A DNA stretch of 64,000 nt, taken from contig MBPM02000071.1 of assembly GCA_001695595.3 (NCBI GenBank), positions 248,001 through 312,000 of the forward strand, given 5' to 3'. The position numbers and the translations under genes are program-made. Positions within the stretch are counted from its first letter, which is position 1. Each line of letters begins with the position of its first letter. Source of the DNA: Plasmopara viticola (Eukaryota > Oomycota > Peronosporomycetes > Peronosporales > Peronosporaceae). The notes under the pieces were generated by a model. It was not told the DNA's origin. It did not search any database and worked only from the letters and a program-made list of their open reading frames with translations. Shown here in pieces: positions 44,701 to 52,466 of this stretch.

Positions 44701-45118
44701 AGGCCTGGCTTCGAAAAGTATGGGTATGGGCGTGGACGTTGAGCCTGTAGCTACGTTTGAGAATCTGAACGGTCGACAAGACTTTATTCGACGAAACTTT
44801 ACGGAGCAAGAGATGGCGTATTGCTACAGTGCACCGCATCCAGCTGCGAGCTTTGCGGGTCGATGGGCTGCGAAAGAGGCTGTCATAAAGGCCATTTCAA
44901 GCTCGGCACCGACCGAGTCGAATTTATGGAAGGGTGCTGGCGCCCCATTGCGGGAAATTGAGATTTTCATGACGGCGTCTGGTGCACCATCCGTGCTGCT
45001 ATCAGGCTACCCGCTGCAAGTGTTCAACCGCTTGGGCTTATCAAAGCTAAGCGTGTCCATCAGCCACTCTGGTGACTTTGCAGTATCCCAAGCTGTCGCG
45101 AACTTCCAGCACGAGTAA
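32774..45118 (+). CDS. FAS: type I fatty acid synthase, single fused polypeptide, 4,114 aa
   Basis: One intronless frame from ATG to TAA that makes long-chain acyl-CoA from acetyl- and malonyl-CoA with NADPH. Domain order equals fungal beta plus alpha fused: acetyltransferase (GHSQG, Ser172); FMN enoylreductase (GGRAGGHHS, His644/645); hot-dog dehydratase (Asp1480, His1485 in DLNPIH); malonyl/palmitoyl transferase (GHSLG, Ser1729); Ala/Pro-rich linker; two acyl carrier domains (GKSAVQNE, pantetheine Ser2154 and Ser2338, 184 residues apart); acidic linker; ketoreductase (TGCGQNSIG; Tyr3035, Lys3039); ketosynthase (Cys3501 in GACATAAES, His3725, His3766); phosphopantetheinyl transferase (Asp3988; WAAKEAVIKA). 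All expected catalytic residues are present, so it should be active in the cytosol. N-terminus: 11 consecutive Thr at residues 24-34. Fungi usually split these domains over two genes; fused forms are known from thraustochytrids and oomycetes. Confidence 0.97.
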   Translation: MSEGTESRTHTTTITAGEHTKTITTTTTTTTTTTGDVTPSSALADALDKFTFIPEFGGQGIPYWTELQRLFAASETGWTRAFIETGAQALLDESSSDEAKASVAFEAVIELHTWLQSLDVGDTPAIISLDRVFFSMPLIALTQCANYLNFLEATGVTHESVVKRSTTVVGHSQGVVSAVIFSAAKTAQDFIDIGVSMLRYLFWQGLRAQETYNVALTQHKQDDKNLKDAGPMLAVRGIKKEHILQAIENVQRRTKSHDLHLSLFNSSDTINVTGLPATLTLLKQTLEGQLATPDANQTRIPYSQRKPTGSLSFLPLSTPFHTPLLLAEAQHKVMEDVRRAKCVIEGSQLQVPVYTTTADPINLQTVDDVVGQLIDLQLIEPLDWMATWTNIVQHHSTATHILEFGPDLGVTKLSTKMAEGLGIQIVIATLKHPVVASATTSAPLLGRDQFLKTVSSFVPDKVTWASKFGPQVTESGQLVNRFTRVLKKPPVMVAGMTPTTSLEGIDLVAAIQNAGFHGELAAGGLSRPQIFESAVNALVSKVKPGLGIAINMLYLNAKQWGFQFPMVLRLRRSGVPIESITIGAGIPTKDRASEILSQLEAVGIKIVCFKPGSVDGIHAVLDIAEAMPSMTVMLQWTGGRAGGHHSFEDFHQPMEETYAAIRRVPNVLLVVGSGFGNWQDSKEYLTGDWSLARGHAFKMPVDGILMGSRMMVAKEAATAPEVKKLLVDTPGIESESEWEASYKGIVGGVMTVTSELGEAIHVIANRCAVMWKEFDDKYFSIPRDQVELALRLNKKDIISRLNADYQKPYFGCKRDIETGESMPADLEEMTYSDVLARLIDLMFVETGGKPHRWVHDTYFLRVSKFITRTEERFRREGSGELFDQSQLKTKPRETLNAFVAKYPQTVSTLLSVPDCDFFLDLCRTGGKPVNFVPVIDTEFKTWFKKDSLWYSEDLEAVPGRDPQRVFVLQGPVAVRYSTMVDEPAAEILGAISVGFANTVRDSGAIAVAAAAPAKQTVNFANVEVVERQDSVELYISGEEGNLPSTDEWLASVAASVCDKEWLHALISSTHVVEEKKWLANPVRQLLVPLVGQKYVFDAAGIRVFDSSIDITGPVIEVTKKNADIAVVVNEVRPAVTGLRSDVVALELTFRYHPELSCSILAEGSGFIDKVKAFYARFWVATENNEEESCKTACDASVVTPFTAEFTITKADIVAYRAALGLEADEEGAPADFSTIAAWRPLIQSVFTKEVKGNLLDLVHLKHSYKLLSSRKVSATFLPGDDIVSTSNVGSLRIIDSGKIVHGVATISRKAVDERMEEVLEPLVELHSEFLIRGTFNDFESTFSIDKSTNDFVPSRQEDVEILKTKSWLKLSSAASVNVGDHLSFNVTTKKQYASINTLSSVKVSGLLFRDEVGSKVELGVVDFESHDVNESPVVAFLRRVQPQNAKDDGLFANGGSHMLAKPLEINIPANALAYAVASRDLNPIHRSKYAAILGHLPKGRPIMHGLWTATKVRNLVIQNFGLGLDSNVVDYDVNFDGMVYPSDKLFMQARHIGMSNGKKVLSLEIVNDSGERVMSARAVVKQAPMAFVFTGQGSAAVGMGMDRYQESSIARDIWNRGDSHLRKTFGFSILEMVRKNPQSITVHFGGKKGRAIREKYMSLTSEDPVTGKIAPLLPEINARTQSFSFSAPEGLLFATQFSQPALVLLEKAMFSEIEAAHLIPDDAHFAGHSLGEYAGLSSFAGALAVEDVVEVVFLRGLIMQKAVKRDANGRSDYGMVAINPTRVGPHFTEEVMHQIVDGIEAASGKLLQVVNFNIQQRQYVVAGENVNLETLSLALSAFKTHKSTATEDVKKMIVDALMQTRARKEKCDQTGRPFTLARGLATIPLIGIDVPFHSRELLGGVPSFRALLRTKFDPQVLERQLPLLVNRYIPNLVATPFSLKRSYFDEVYAATKSPYLEEVLDPMQWKLTSKAQLAHLLVVELLAYQFASPVQWIKTQALLLAEGGARRFVEIGPAPTLTNMALRTLQVGDFPNVQREILWYQRDREAVHFEEEASNVSASEYARGLAADMKAAAAPAPLEMDVEASAPAPVADPVVTAPVVVAPVPQVQAASPAAADASVSALHILRVLLAVRLNKKLEEIKEDTDVKTLCAGKSAVQNEILGDLEKEFGGGNPEGAGEIPLKELADKFSGYTTLGKVVNGLINKVVASKMPGGFSMSSVKSYLGVDKGLGAGRMESVLAHSLLLAPQNRLKSDTDARKWLDESVNDYASFAGISLDRPSIDATAGTTFNPGPVSIPTVSDKPVEAKHALLVMLAAKFGKAFHEVSDTVTIKELAAGKSAVQNEVVGDLEKEFGSGPDDAAEMKLVELASKFPDYNSPGKVMSALIAKMLASKMPGGFGLSAIKEYLTTERCLPSSRIESVLLHGLTQNPKQRLTDDATAKQWLNGVVDDYAKYAGIDIPYLSKLGGVMVGSSMGQQSVQSSSLPSDFEKRLKTMIADQIEALNAYLGDDQLDWHRKVETEVNMREGLETSVSQWITEHGEFYGNGIASKFDAKKERQYDSYWNWAVQDAMELYYRTATAAKGLPVSSKLAVNAGLSSHFEAMTRFINKNADTIADESAIPPLEWFKPYLCNRATPELLRCTQFFVSRAKEESSPELAQAVQLLVEQVEEWLNANPVNMQIFKPMQPQLRVLENGELEYSEVPRDGVTDSINYVDEVARGLEYNDAIKTGEVAGSDVTAIMTSAVGFESTLNDNGSMSSDEPDSDDDDEFEDDKCEVNEKLASKTREILPAEGAKLNALRDTLRKRAKRESEKSLVARSSSLRYGLNENLKKIVLPHVHIRKPSDVDPTIRLYDVESTCVLLSCMREMASTGISFVGKVALLTGCGQNSIGAEIVKALLEGGATVFVTTSSFSMKTTGLFREIYEQHGSRGSRLIVLPFNQASKLDVQSLVSHIYNVHKLDLDFVIPFAALSEIGRTIMDIDSRSELAHRIMLTNTVRLLGEVVSAKKARDITTRPALVILPMSPNHGNFGGDGLYAESKLGVESLMNKWYSEGWDDQLSIVGAIIGWTRGTGLMSGNNVVAAGVEKMGMRTFSTTEMGFNLSALMHPSIVDRAAESPIFADLTGGMAQVSDLKEQVDTIRANIMEKSRLQASIYAALELDEKFLALPTNKQVVSSNPKMFVPRANMSSYYCNTFPKLSGVASLSTSSKQALLRGMVNLRQVVVVTGFGEVSPWGNSRTRWEMESYGEFSLEGCIELAWLTGRIVFDKGNWVDAKTKEVVPEHQIKPRYEEDIIEHSGIRIVEPELFDGYDPKNKMMLHQVAIDKKMSPIEVADRDEALQFRKELGEENVDVFQNASGAWMIRLRKGSVLSIPRALDFNRFVAGQIPTGWSAERLGLSKDLAESIDPITLYVLSATMETFVAAGVTDPYEFYQYVHVSEVGNTSGGGMGGMRAFTHIYKNRLLGKPAPSDALQECFINSPPAWVNMLLLSSSGPIKTPVGACATAAESVDIGAETIKSGKARICIVGGYDDFGEEGAYEFAQMKATSDSVKEVGMGREPKEMCRPCTTTRGGFMESHGAGIQLLTDAQLALEMGLPIYGIVALVNTATDKNGRSIPAPGQGILTTAREILSDNAKPSPLLDVEYRRRQFDDEIESIEKWFARESDLTNGDESSVAFLDEMKVRKVQSAQAMWGDTFYHGRTDIAPLRGALSAWNLSIDDIGATSFHGTGTTANDMNESEVTHKQMAHLGRSPGNPLPVICQKSLTGHPKGAAAAWMLNGVLQMLNTGLIPGNRHLDNTCETLRKYDHLMFPNRTFQTVGLKAVLMKSFGFGQAGGEVMLVHPDYLLSTLPAEEFQHYSARREQRLIKMNTYAQNVITGKHLHLQLKNEAPYSSAQESNVYLDPMARAEYDVTSKTWRFGGADSLTAEKNRRLRAEKRAKKAKAAAETVASSKKTSKARQADSSSTLLTAINQAATDLGLASKSMGMGVDVEPVATFENLNGRQDFIRRNFTEQEMAYCYSAPHPAASFAGRWAAKEAVIKAISSSAPTESNLWKGAGAPLREIEIFMTASGAPSVLLSGYPLQVFNRLGLSKLSVSISHSGDFAVSQAVANFQHE
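32843..32875 (+). repeat. ACG/ACC codon repeat encoding poly-threonine
   Basis: Eleven Thr codons in the pattern ACG ACG ACC ACC repeated. It lies inside the synthase reading frame near its start and produces a Val-rich shadow frame on the other strand. Confidence 0.9.
39140..40150 (+). repeat. tandem acyl-carrier-domain duplication within FAS
   Basis: Two ~184-residue units are about half identical at the protein level. Both have GKSAVQNE, DLEKEFG, KMPGGF and a YA..AGI ending. The duplication therefore covers the carrier fold and the helical segment behind it, not just the pantetheine site. Confidence 0.85.
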
Positions 45119-45969
45119 GGTCTCTTAGGTTTTGCATTATATAGCAATCGTGCAAGCCATAATCAATTGCGTACCCTTTGTATAACTTTTTGTGCATTGC
45201 ATGCATTGTGGTCGATCGAGCCTTGACCTCGTTGTTTCAACAACTGCACTATACGTCGAGTTTAAGCTTAAAGAAACTTCACTTGCTTGTATGAGCAAAT
45301 GAACGTGCAATGAATTGTCATATCCATCTGAATCTTTTCCTTTTTGAGACGGACAAATTTGGGCAAGCACAGCGAGCATGCCTGTGATCTGTAAGGCCGT
45401 GTTCAAAGCCCGCGAATGCAATTTACACACACGGTCTGCAATCTATGTCACACCTCCCTTCACCTTGAGGTAATATCGCAGCAGAGTTTATTAAACTGGC
45501 AACATCTCACAATTAGTAAGCAATAAAAAAATGGGAAAAACTTTGGCGCAAAATTGACTCGTGCCATAACTGCGATAACCCATTTAGTCGCATATAGAGG
45601 GTTAGGGATACTATATAGAGCACATTTATATGACTCTGTATCAGCATTTTCTTGCACACTTCCATCTCCACAAGCCGGGTGATACCTAAAAATTAGTTGC
45701 TGTGTGACTCCAGGCAGCCCTTTGAAGTCAATCTTTCGGTGATGGCCTGTCTTATCCTTCATTATTTGGGCTCTTAACATTTTCTCGTCTAAGAGATGCG
45801 CAATGGTTCAGCGATTAGCTGAGTATAACGACCTCGTAATTTGACTGCCGTTGCGGCCTTTCAAGCTAAATAGTTTTGCAGCGTTCAAGCTCTGCAATCA
45901 GGTCTTATGACTTCGACCTCAGGCACAAGTACCCAGGTTCTTGCCTAAAAATAATACATATACTTAATT
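45119..45969. other. gene-free region downstream of FAS
   Basis: 3' flank of the synthase. Minus frames at 45137-45430 and 45460-45780 are short, with no family resemblance. AT-rich. Confidence 0.5.
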
Positions 45970-47180
45970 AAATATGTAGATAAGGTGGCCTTGATTTTAT
46001 ACGACCATGGCGACGTCATGTACGTGCTGCGCCCTACGCACCGATCTTATACCCGTGAAATTTCTTCACCTAACATAGAAACACATGAAAAAGCCTAAGG
46101 CTATTTTCAAGGAGAAGAACTTGAAGAGTGTTTTCTTGTACCATATTGGTAGAGTGGACGGCGTTAATCTCAAACGAACAGGTGGACGTCACCTTAAAGG
46201 TCTAATATCTCGTGGTTGACAAAGAGACGAGATTTTTATTAACATTCTATCATAAATCGTCTCGCTTCTTCTGGGAACAAAAAATGGAAATTTGGAGCAA
46301 TGCTCCCTTTATTTTACTGAGCAAAATAAACCATCGCCTTATCACACCTTGCACGGTCCTAAAATGCATGGGTCGGTGGACACCATCGATCTATCCAAGA
46401 CGATCTCGATGCACTAACCATTTAATGCAGATAATTTTTAGTGCAATTTTGGTCCTCAAGATTCGAGCCTCATCTGAGTCCGTAAGTGTTCTCCGCATCT
46501 CTATAAAGTGCTGTCAACTTTCCCGACTTTTATGGCACAGGGTCATCTGGCGGCTGGTAGTGTTCGTATATCGTATTCATTATAAGGCTGAAATTCACGT
46601 ACTATGAGATCGTGTGCTTTAAGCGATGGACCAAGCCTAAAGCTTACTGCAACGAGAACCGACTACGAAACGTAATTTAAAGACCTCGCACTGATACGCG
46701 CAAAGGTCGAAATAACTATAGAGCTCAAAAGTCACACGGCCAAAGAAGTTCATCTTTTTCTTTAGATTTCGGAATAAATTGCAGCCTGACCACCAAGCCG
46801 AATTCTGAGAGCAACCGCATGGTCGTGCAGGTGGTGCTGCGTCTCATGAAATTGGCGCAAGGCATAGGAAAGAGCGGCTTCTCCAAGCGCTGTTTGACCA
46901 CCAAGGTGAGTGGCACTTCATGAGAAGTGAGCTGAAAAGTAGAGACGCTCTTACACCCTTCAGGAGCTTCTTGCTAAATACGGTGGCCAGCTTTCTTCAC
47001 AGAGGTCGACGAAGTTTTCAAATATACTCCGGAACAACCGCTCGTAAGCCCGTGCAGTGCAGCAACTTTCAATTTGTATGCAAGCTGCGGTCTTGTGGCC
47101 ATGCATTCACTGAGCTATCTTCGACCCGCCAAGATATTCATGGACGCACATAAAATCGTCGAGGGTGGTTGCTTTTAAAA
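45970..47180 (+). pseudogene. decayed multi-exon gene, unknown family
   Basis: Several plus-strand stretches look like one dead gene. 45970-46160 reads KVALILYDHGDVMYVLRPTH then, past stops, GYFQGEELEECFLVPYW. Around 46370-46470 the residues GSVDTIDLSKTISMH, a stop, then PFNADNF faintly resemble a PH-type fold. 46735-46910 reads SNRMVVQVVLRLMKLAQGIG and ends at a plausible intron (AAG|GTGAGT ... CCCTTCAG|GAG), continuing ELLAKYGGQLSS. After a one-base shift it reads EVDEVFKYTPEQPLVSPCSA and goes on to a stop near 47180. The intron signals and protein-like runs suggest a former host gene rather than a transposon. Stops and frameshifts make it non-functional. The family is not recognised. Confidence 0.55.
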
Positions 47181-49096
47181 TTGTAAAAAAAATATTTTGA
47201 GGATAGGTTATCCGAGTGAGCTATTATGGTAAAGCGGTGATAGTTCACCTTCACAACCTTTGCTATTAGACTTCTTGCATCGCCATATGTAGCCTGGTAA
47301 TGAGGTTTTGATGAGGTGCGATAAACACACGCTTAGCCGCCCTTAGATCATACTGGAACAAGGTTTCTTCATAACACGCGACAAATATAAATGCCACGTG
47401 TAGAGTGACCTCCGAGGAACGCATGCGGCGCGCAAAGCAGGTAAAAGTGTTGCTCGAAGACATGGTCTGCCTTGGCCTATCCAAAAGTTCATCCCTTATC
47501 TCGTCATATCCATTGTGGATAGAGTAAGTCGACGCTGGAAATCGAGTCACACACCTTGTCACCAACTGCTTGAGTAGAAATATTCGCCCAGCGGATGTAC
47601 TGAGTTTTGACTTCATTCAATTCCTTTAATTCTTTAGTTTGAAAAAAATTGTTGAAGAGCAAGCCTTAATTTTTAGTCTTTGTTGCTTTAACCTCGGTCA
47701 CTCATTTTTGGGGCACGCAATGCTACGTAATGGTACTTTACACAGTATTTCCGTCCGAAGAATATGATCTGACACTGTACTTGTTTGTAAAGGCTATGTC
47801 TCATGAGTTTCACACGCATTGATGTTCGAGCTATGCGCAGTTTGTATCACTTTACGCTCACCAATTATAAAGTTGAGCCATCTACGGCTCTAATTCTTTG
47901 GTGAGCCATCAGTAATAAAGCGGTACATTGGTCGACAAATCGAAGCCTTTAACATTGCAGGCTTTGGTACGTGTAAATTGGACAAATCGGTTTTATAAAA
48001 CTAGAAATGTCAACGACTTTGGCACTTTCACAAATCTGAGTCGAACCAACCGAAAGTTTGAAAGCTTAGTTGAATTTGCAGCGAGGCTGCCGTAGCTTTT
48101 CGCTAAGAGAAAGCGTGATTTCAGGACTCAACTATATTGATATCAATACGTACGGCAGATCGCAATCTGCCCACCGCTAGCGGTAGCTCACCACAAAGAC
48201 CTCTTATGGTATCTATCGTTCGGAAAGGAAGCTGAATAGTTTCTAGATATGTCAATTTATTAGATAAACACCCTACAATCCGTTTTTAGTATTTAAATGC
48301 CTAGTCATCAGTTTCGATGTTCGAAATATTGAGAACTTTGCGCATGTCACATTGAATCTGTGGAACCCGGTTATGCCCAGACTTTGGACTCACCTATACA
48401 GCTTCTAGCATTCTTTGGGAAAAAAGTACACAGCCGTTGTGACTTGTGTCACATTCAAAAGCCCATAGATTCCAATAATATTTTGACGAAATTCACACAG
48501 ATAGTCAATTTTAGATTTTATCCGAAAATTGTGCAGTGGACAAACCCCATATCATTCGTCCACCTTGTTGAGCGTACCTTTTGCGTTGTTAAAATTAGAG
48601 TTCAAGCGCATTTTTTCGACACTCACACTGTCCGAAAACCACATGTAAGAGCTTCCCTACGCGCGTCGCGCTCATTTAAGCAACACACTCGCAAGACTGT
48701 GTCGGCGCACACCGCATTCTCGCGAGCAACCAAAGTTCTCACTAAGCTTCCCATGAATTATGTGCCTGACTGGCCAGCAAGCGGCCGGTATCAAATTTAA
48801 TATTTAAGATTTAGTGCAAGACCGATAGTTCATTTAAAAAAGACAAGGTATGATTCATGGCGACATGCTATGAGTAAAAGTACGAGCAGAAGTTCTCTCG
48901 CCAGAAGTCAACAACGCTACGATACGTATAGTAATTGCATGACATTGGGCCTTACATCAACTAGATATAGTGACAGCCTCCTCAAACGGCAAAACAAGAG
49001 AAGTCAATTACTGTGCGATGCCGGAGGTCAGAGCAGATAGTGACTACAATTGCCTGCACTTTGTTATAGCGATATACTATTGATTGCAATATAAGC
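47181..49096. other. gene-poor tract
   Basis: No supported gene. ORFs at 47266-47616 (minus) and 48360-48800 (plus) are open but have no recognisable motif. They may be worn parts of the retrotransposon whose pol end follows. Confidence 0.4.
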
Positions 49097-50030
49097 TTGC
49101 ACGAAACGAGGCGTTCGACGAAATCTTATGCTCAATCAAGTGTAAGCTTTTCAGCTTCGAGTCATAGAGATCGAGGGTTGTCAATGCGTGTATATGTCGA
49201 CGATGTAATTGTGAAAGAAACCTTGAGCAAATTACTTGTCCACATCAAGAACGACCTCAAGATGCGTCTACATATATCGGTAAGTGTGTGTTTGTGCTTG
49301 TCCTCGAGCTGATTGACAATAATGACGGCAGCGAGACTATACGCTTCGTGAATTTTATCCTTAAGCGATTCGGCATAGATAAGTGCAAAGCGGTTATATG
49401 TCCAACAGATTTGAGCTTTCGACATGCTTCTTTTTGCATAGCAGTAGACGCTCTCATGCAATCAACGACTGCAACGCGCCCGTACAATGCATTTGCTGTC
49501 GACTATGTCTTTTGTTCTGTGGGAAGCCCTCAAGTCGAGCACTGGGCTGCGTTCTTCAATCATTACAGAGTACCAAATTGCACGTTGGTTGCTTCAAATT
49601 CGAACACTAAGTGTTTTTCAATTATTTTGATGCTGGCAAAGGCTCAGGGCCATTTTATCGAAAGGTTACTCTTGGCTTCTATTGGGTGTTCCCGTAAGCA
49701 AGAAGCAGCCGAAAGCGCCAAGTCTGGCCATACAAGAGGGTAAGCGAATGCGCCATTTATTGTGTGAAACTCTAAAAGCAGCTGATAAACAAGTATGAGA
49801 CCTCCCATTTTTTGAAATGCGTCAAGATGGCAAAGAACCCAGTTTTTTGTGACCGTATCAAGCATATTGAAATTGAGTACGACCACGTTGCGATGAAGTC
49901 AAGAGCGGTGAGGCAAAACTCAAGTACTGTGAGTTCCCAATGATGTTGGCGGACACGCGTAGCCAAAGCTCTCTCTGGACTGCGTCACAGCGATAACATC
50001 GCGGCTTTCGGTTTTCGCAAATAAATGGAC
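49097..50030 (+). pseudogene. Ty1/copia pol relic (reverse transcriptase to RNase H end)
   Basis: Plus-strand motifs follow the copia order. MRVYVDDVIVKE (from 49184) is the reverse transcriptase YxDD block, followed by HIKNDLKMRLHIS. FILKRFGIDKCKAVICPTDL (about 49350-49410) matches the conserved ILKRF..CK.V.TP block. NAFAVDYVFCSVGSPQVEHW (about 49483-49545) matches AFAVGYVSRF..P..HW. CSRKQEA (about 49690) is the RNase H start. AKNPVFCDRIKHIEIEYDHV (49829-49890) matches the AKNP..HDRSKHI.I.YH.V block. SGEAKLKYCEFPMMLADT then ALSGLRHSD match the copia C-terminus. The frame changes at about 49285 and 49890, so it is dead. No LTR was recognised on either side. Confidence 0.85.
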
Positions 50031-50131
50031 ATCAGTATATGCTAGTCGGTATCGGTTCTTTAAGTCTGCTAAATTCGAACAAGCTACGATGACGTCATGG
50101 AAAGGCGCATGGACAGGCGCACCCAATATGA

Positions 50132-50757
50132 TTATGCCTGGATGGTACGGTAGTTGCGCCCGGATCGTGGGTCTCCTGGTTGGATCAGAAGAACGACCGG
50201 CTTAGAAGTAGCAGCTAGTGTCGAGATGAGGATCCTACAATTGTTTCTCTTTGGTATTGTCCTTCTTCCACGCAAGTGTCTTCGCCCCGGTTTTCCTCCG
50301 CTACGACAACTCTGTATCTTATTGATTCGCTTTTTTTTGCCTACTGTTCGGTCACGACTCAGAAAAATGTCCTCACGAATAATGAATTGAGCACCTAAAG
50401 TTCTATACTCATCAATATCCTCAAACCTCACCAGAACCGGAAGTGTAAGAGTCTTTGAATCTGTACTCGCAGGAGTCGTCACCACGATCATGCGCTCGTG
50501 ATGGATGAAGAAAACCGTGCATTTTTTTTCGATAAAATGAAACTACTTTACAATTTGGCTCCTCTACGTAATTTGGTTTCCTAAGCCCATTATTGCGAGA
50601 AATAAGTGAATACCAGAACCGTCAATCAAAAAAAAATCGTAGGGACGTCCCGCAACATTCTTTGAAGCTACAACTGCATCCTTGTCGTTCATAAACTTGA
50701 ACTTCCACCTTCGGGTCCTTCCGTTCACTGAGAGGGAATACAAAGCGTTGGCTAAAA
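50132..50757 (-). pseudogene. decayed coding stretch, unknown protein
   Basis: A minus frame at 50572-50757 reads RRWKFKFMNDKDAVVASKNV and GRPYDFFLIDGSG before a stop. It is followed after a gap by a 119-codon ATG frame (50132-50491) reading VTTPASTDSKTLTLPVLVRF and LGAQFIIREDIFLSRDR, then a Lys/Arg-rich tail. The two look like neighbouring exons or one gene split by decay. No family was recognised. It directly follows the copia relic on the other strand. Confidence 0.35.
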
Positions 50758-51044
50758 ACGTCAGATTTCTTTATTGAGAATTAACTAGTATGGTATAAAC
50801 TTTGGGGGGGATTAATTCCCAGACCCAAAAGTAAAATTAGAACTCCTAAGCTGCATACTGAAAAACGTCACAAGTGCCCCCTATAGAAATCGATAGAAAC
50901 CGGTTTCCTATCCTTACCGATTTCCTCATTGAGTATAGCATGACAGGATCGAAAAACGGAGCAAGAAAAGCACTTGAAAAGATGACGAAGGTATCGATGA
51001 CTTTTCGCTGCGATCATAGATGCAACCAGTTAAAGTGACAGCTA
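50758..51044. other. upstream region of the NAXE gene
   Basis: 287 bp between the decayed stretch and the start codon, containing the palindrome at 50893-50911. No initiator was recognised. Confidence 0.4.
50893..50911. repeat. near-perfect palindrome
   Basis: ATAGAAACCGGTTTCCTAT, in which the central 10 bases AAACCGGTTT are perfectly self-complementary. It lies about 130 bases upstream of the NAXE start codon and could be a regulatory site. Confidence 0.55.
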
Positions 51045-52189
51045 ATGTCATCATGCATGCGCTTTATGGCGCAGTATTTAGGGCAGCGCGAAGCGCAACG
51101 CTTCGACGAGCAGCTCATGAGCGCCACGCACGGCTTTAGTATTGACCAGCTGATGGAGCTGGCTGGGCTCAGTGTGGCTGCTGCAGTTGCAAAACATTTT
51201 CCTACCAATGCGGCATCATCAGCTGAAACGAATGGTTGTAAGCGCGTGCTAGTAGTCGCAGGCCCAGGTAACAACGGGTAAGAATCGAGTTTGAGGAACG
51301 CGAAGATGGAGACTGATAAATTGTGTTTAGAGGCGACGCGCTTGTGGCAGCGCGTCATCTAGTGGTAAAGTGCGATCATGCGAGTAGAATAGTATTGATC
51401 CAAGTGCTAAAATATCAGATGGCGTTCTTTGAAGCATTTTGGATACTTGCCGAGTATTTTGTATCCGAAACGTAGTGCCAAGCCCCTTTTTCAGGTCATG
51501 CAAATAGATCGTCTTGTAGAACATCGTGAAATGCTGATACAATATTTCCACACGGTGACAGAGATTGGTGACGCAGTGTGAGCAGCTAAAAATTCCGTTT
51601 ATCGGACCGATCCAGGATGCGTACGAATGGAGTGAAGTATCACAGCAACGTGAGTGCTGATTAAGTGTGGCGAGTTCTGTTGTAATAGTGCATCAGTGGA
51701 TTCCACGTACGACATAATCCTGGACGGCATCTTCGGCTTTAGCTTCTCTGGAAGCATTCGTCCGCCTTTTGACCACGTTGTTGATACGCTTCGAATGTGT
51801 CAAACTCCCATCGTCTCAATTGACGTTCCATCGGGGTGGCATGTTGAAAAGGGTGCAATTCGATTTACACTTGACTTGCGTATAGATAAATGGAAACGCT
51901 AAAGTTTGCATGATTGCGTTTCAGGCAATGAAGGTGGGATTGGATTGGAGCCTCAAATGCTGATTTCGCTCTCGGCTCCGAAACTGTGTGCAAAGTTTTT
52001 TACAGGTCCGAACCGAGTTCATTGCGTTGGAGGCCGCTTCGTGCCAAAGTAAGACTGTGCCACTTCATAGGAATCATACGCTTTAATTGAAAAGGGTTGT
52101 TGTGTATTTCTAGGTCATTGGCTGAAGAGTTTAATCTGGAACTGCCCGAATATTCCGGCGTGGAGCAGTGCGTAAAGCTACCAATGTGA
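51045..52189 (+). CDS. NAXE: NAD(P)HX epimerase (YjeF N-terminal family), 256 aa
   Basis: Seven exons: 51045-51277, 51331-51364, 51435-51494, 51562-51649, 51697-51852, 51925-52048, 52114-52189. All six introns are GT..AG and 47-72 bases long, and the spliced length divides by three. The product follows the family throughout: [19 protein letters not shown] (phosphate-binding loop), [71 protein letters not shown] (catalytic Asp), [14 protein letters not shown] and [16 protein letters not shown]. The enzyme interconverts R and S forms of hydrated NADH and NADPH so that a dehydratase can repair them. No clear targeting peptide. The first ATG gives [14 protein letters not shown]; two more Met follow within eight residues, so the start may lie slightly inside. 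Intron density is high compared with the neighbours. Confidence 0.95.
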
Positions 52190-52466
52190 TAACAGACGTT
52201 ATGGCGAGCACATCCAATCGAAATCATTATCTTCTATCACCCTACCGAGTATTTAAACTCGTTAATAGGATAGTATCATGCATAAAGTCACAAGTCAGGC
52301 CACATCGCATTGAAATTACTTTTTTTTTAGCACCTTCCAAGCTGCTGCAGCTAAGCTATACCTTCGAAAGCAAACCAGGAGCTCTTACGAATGTTACGCG
52401 TGCCTTTTCTCCAACTTAATGTATGCCAGCTTTGCATAGAGCAAACATAATTCTGGAAACTGTTGG
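52190..52466. other. convergent gap between NAXE and the sacsin-like gene
   Basis: 277 bp shared by two 3' ends. No gene. Both transcripts probably end here. Confidence 0.5.
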
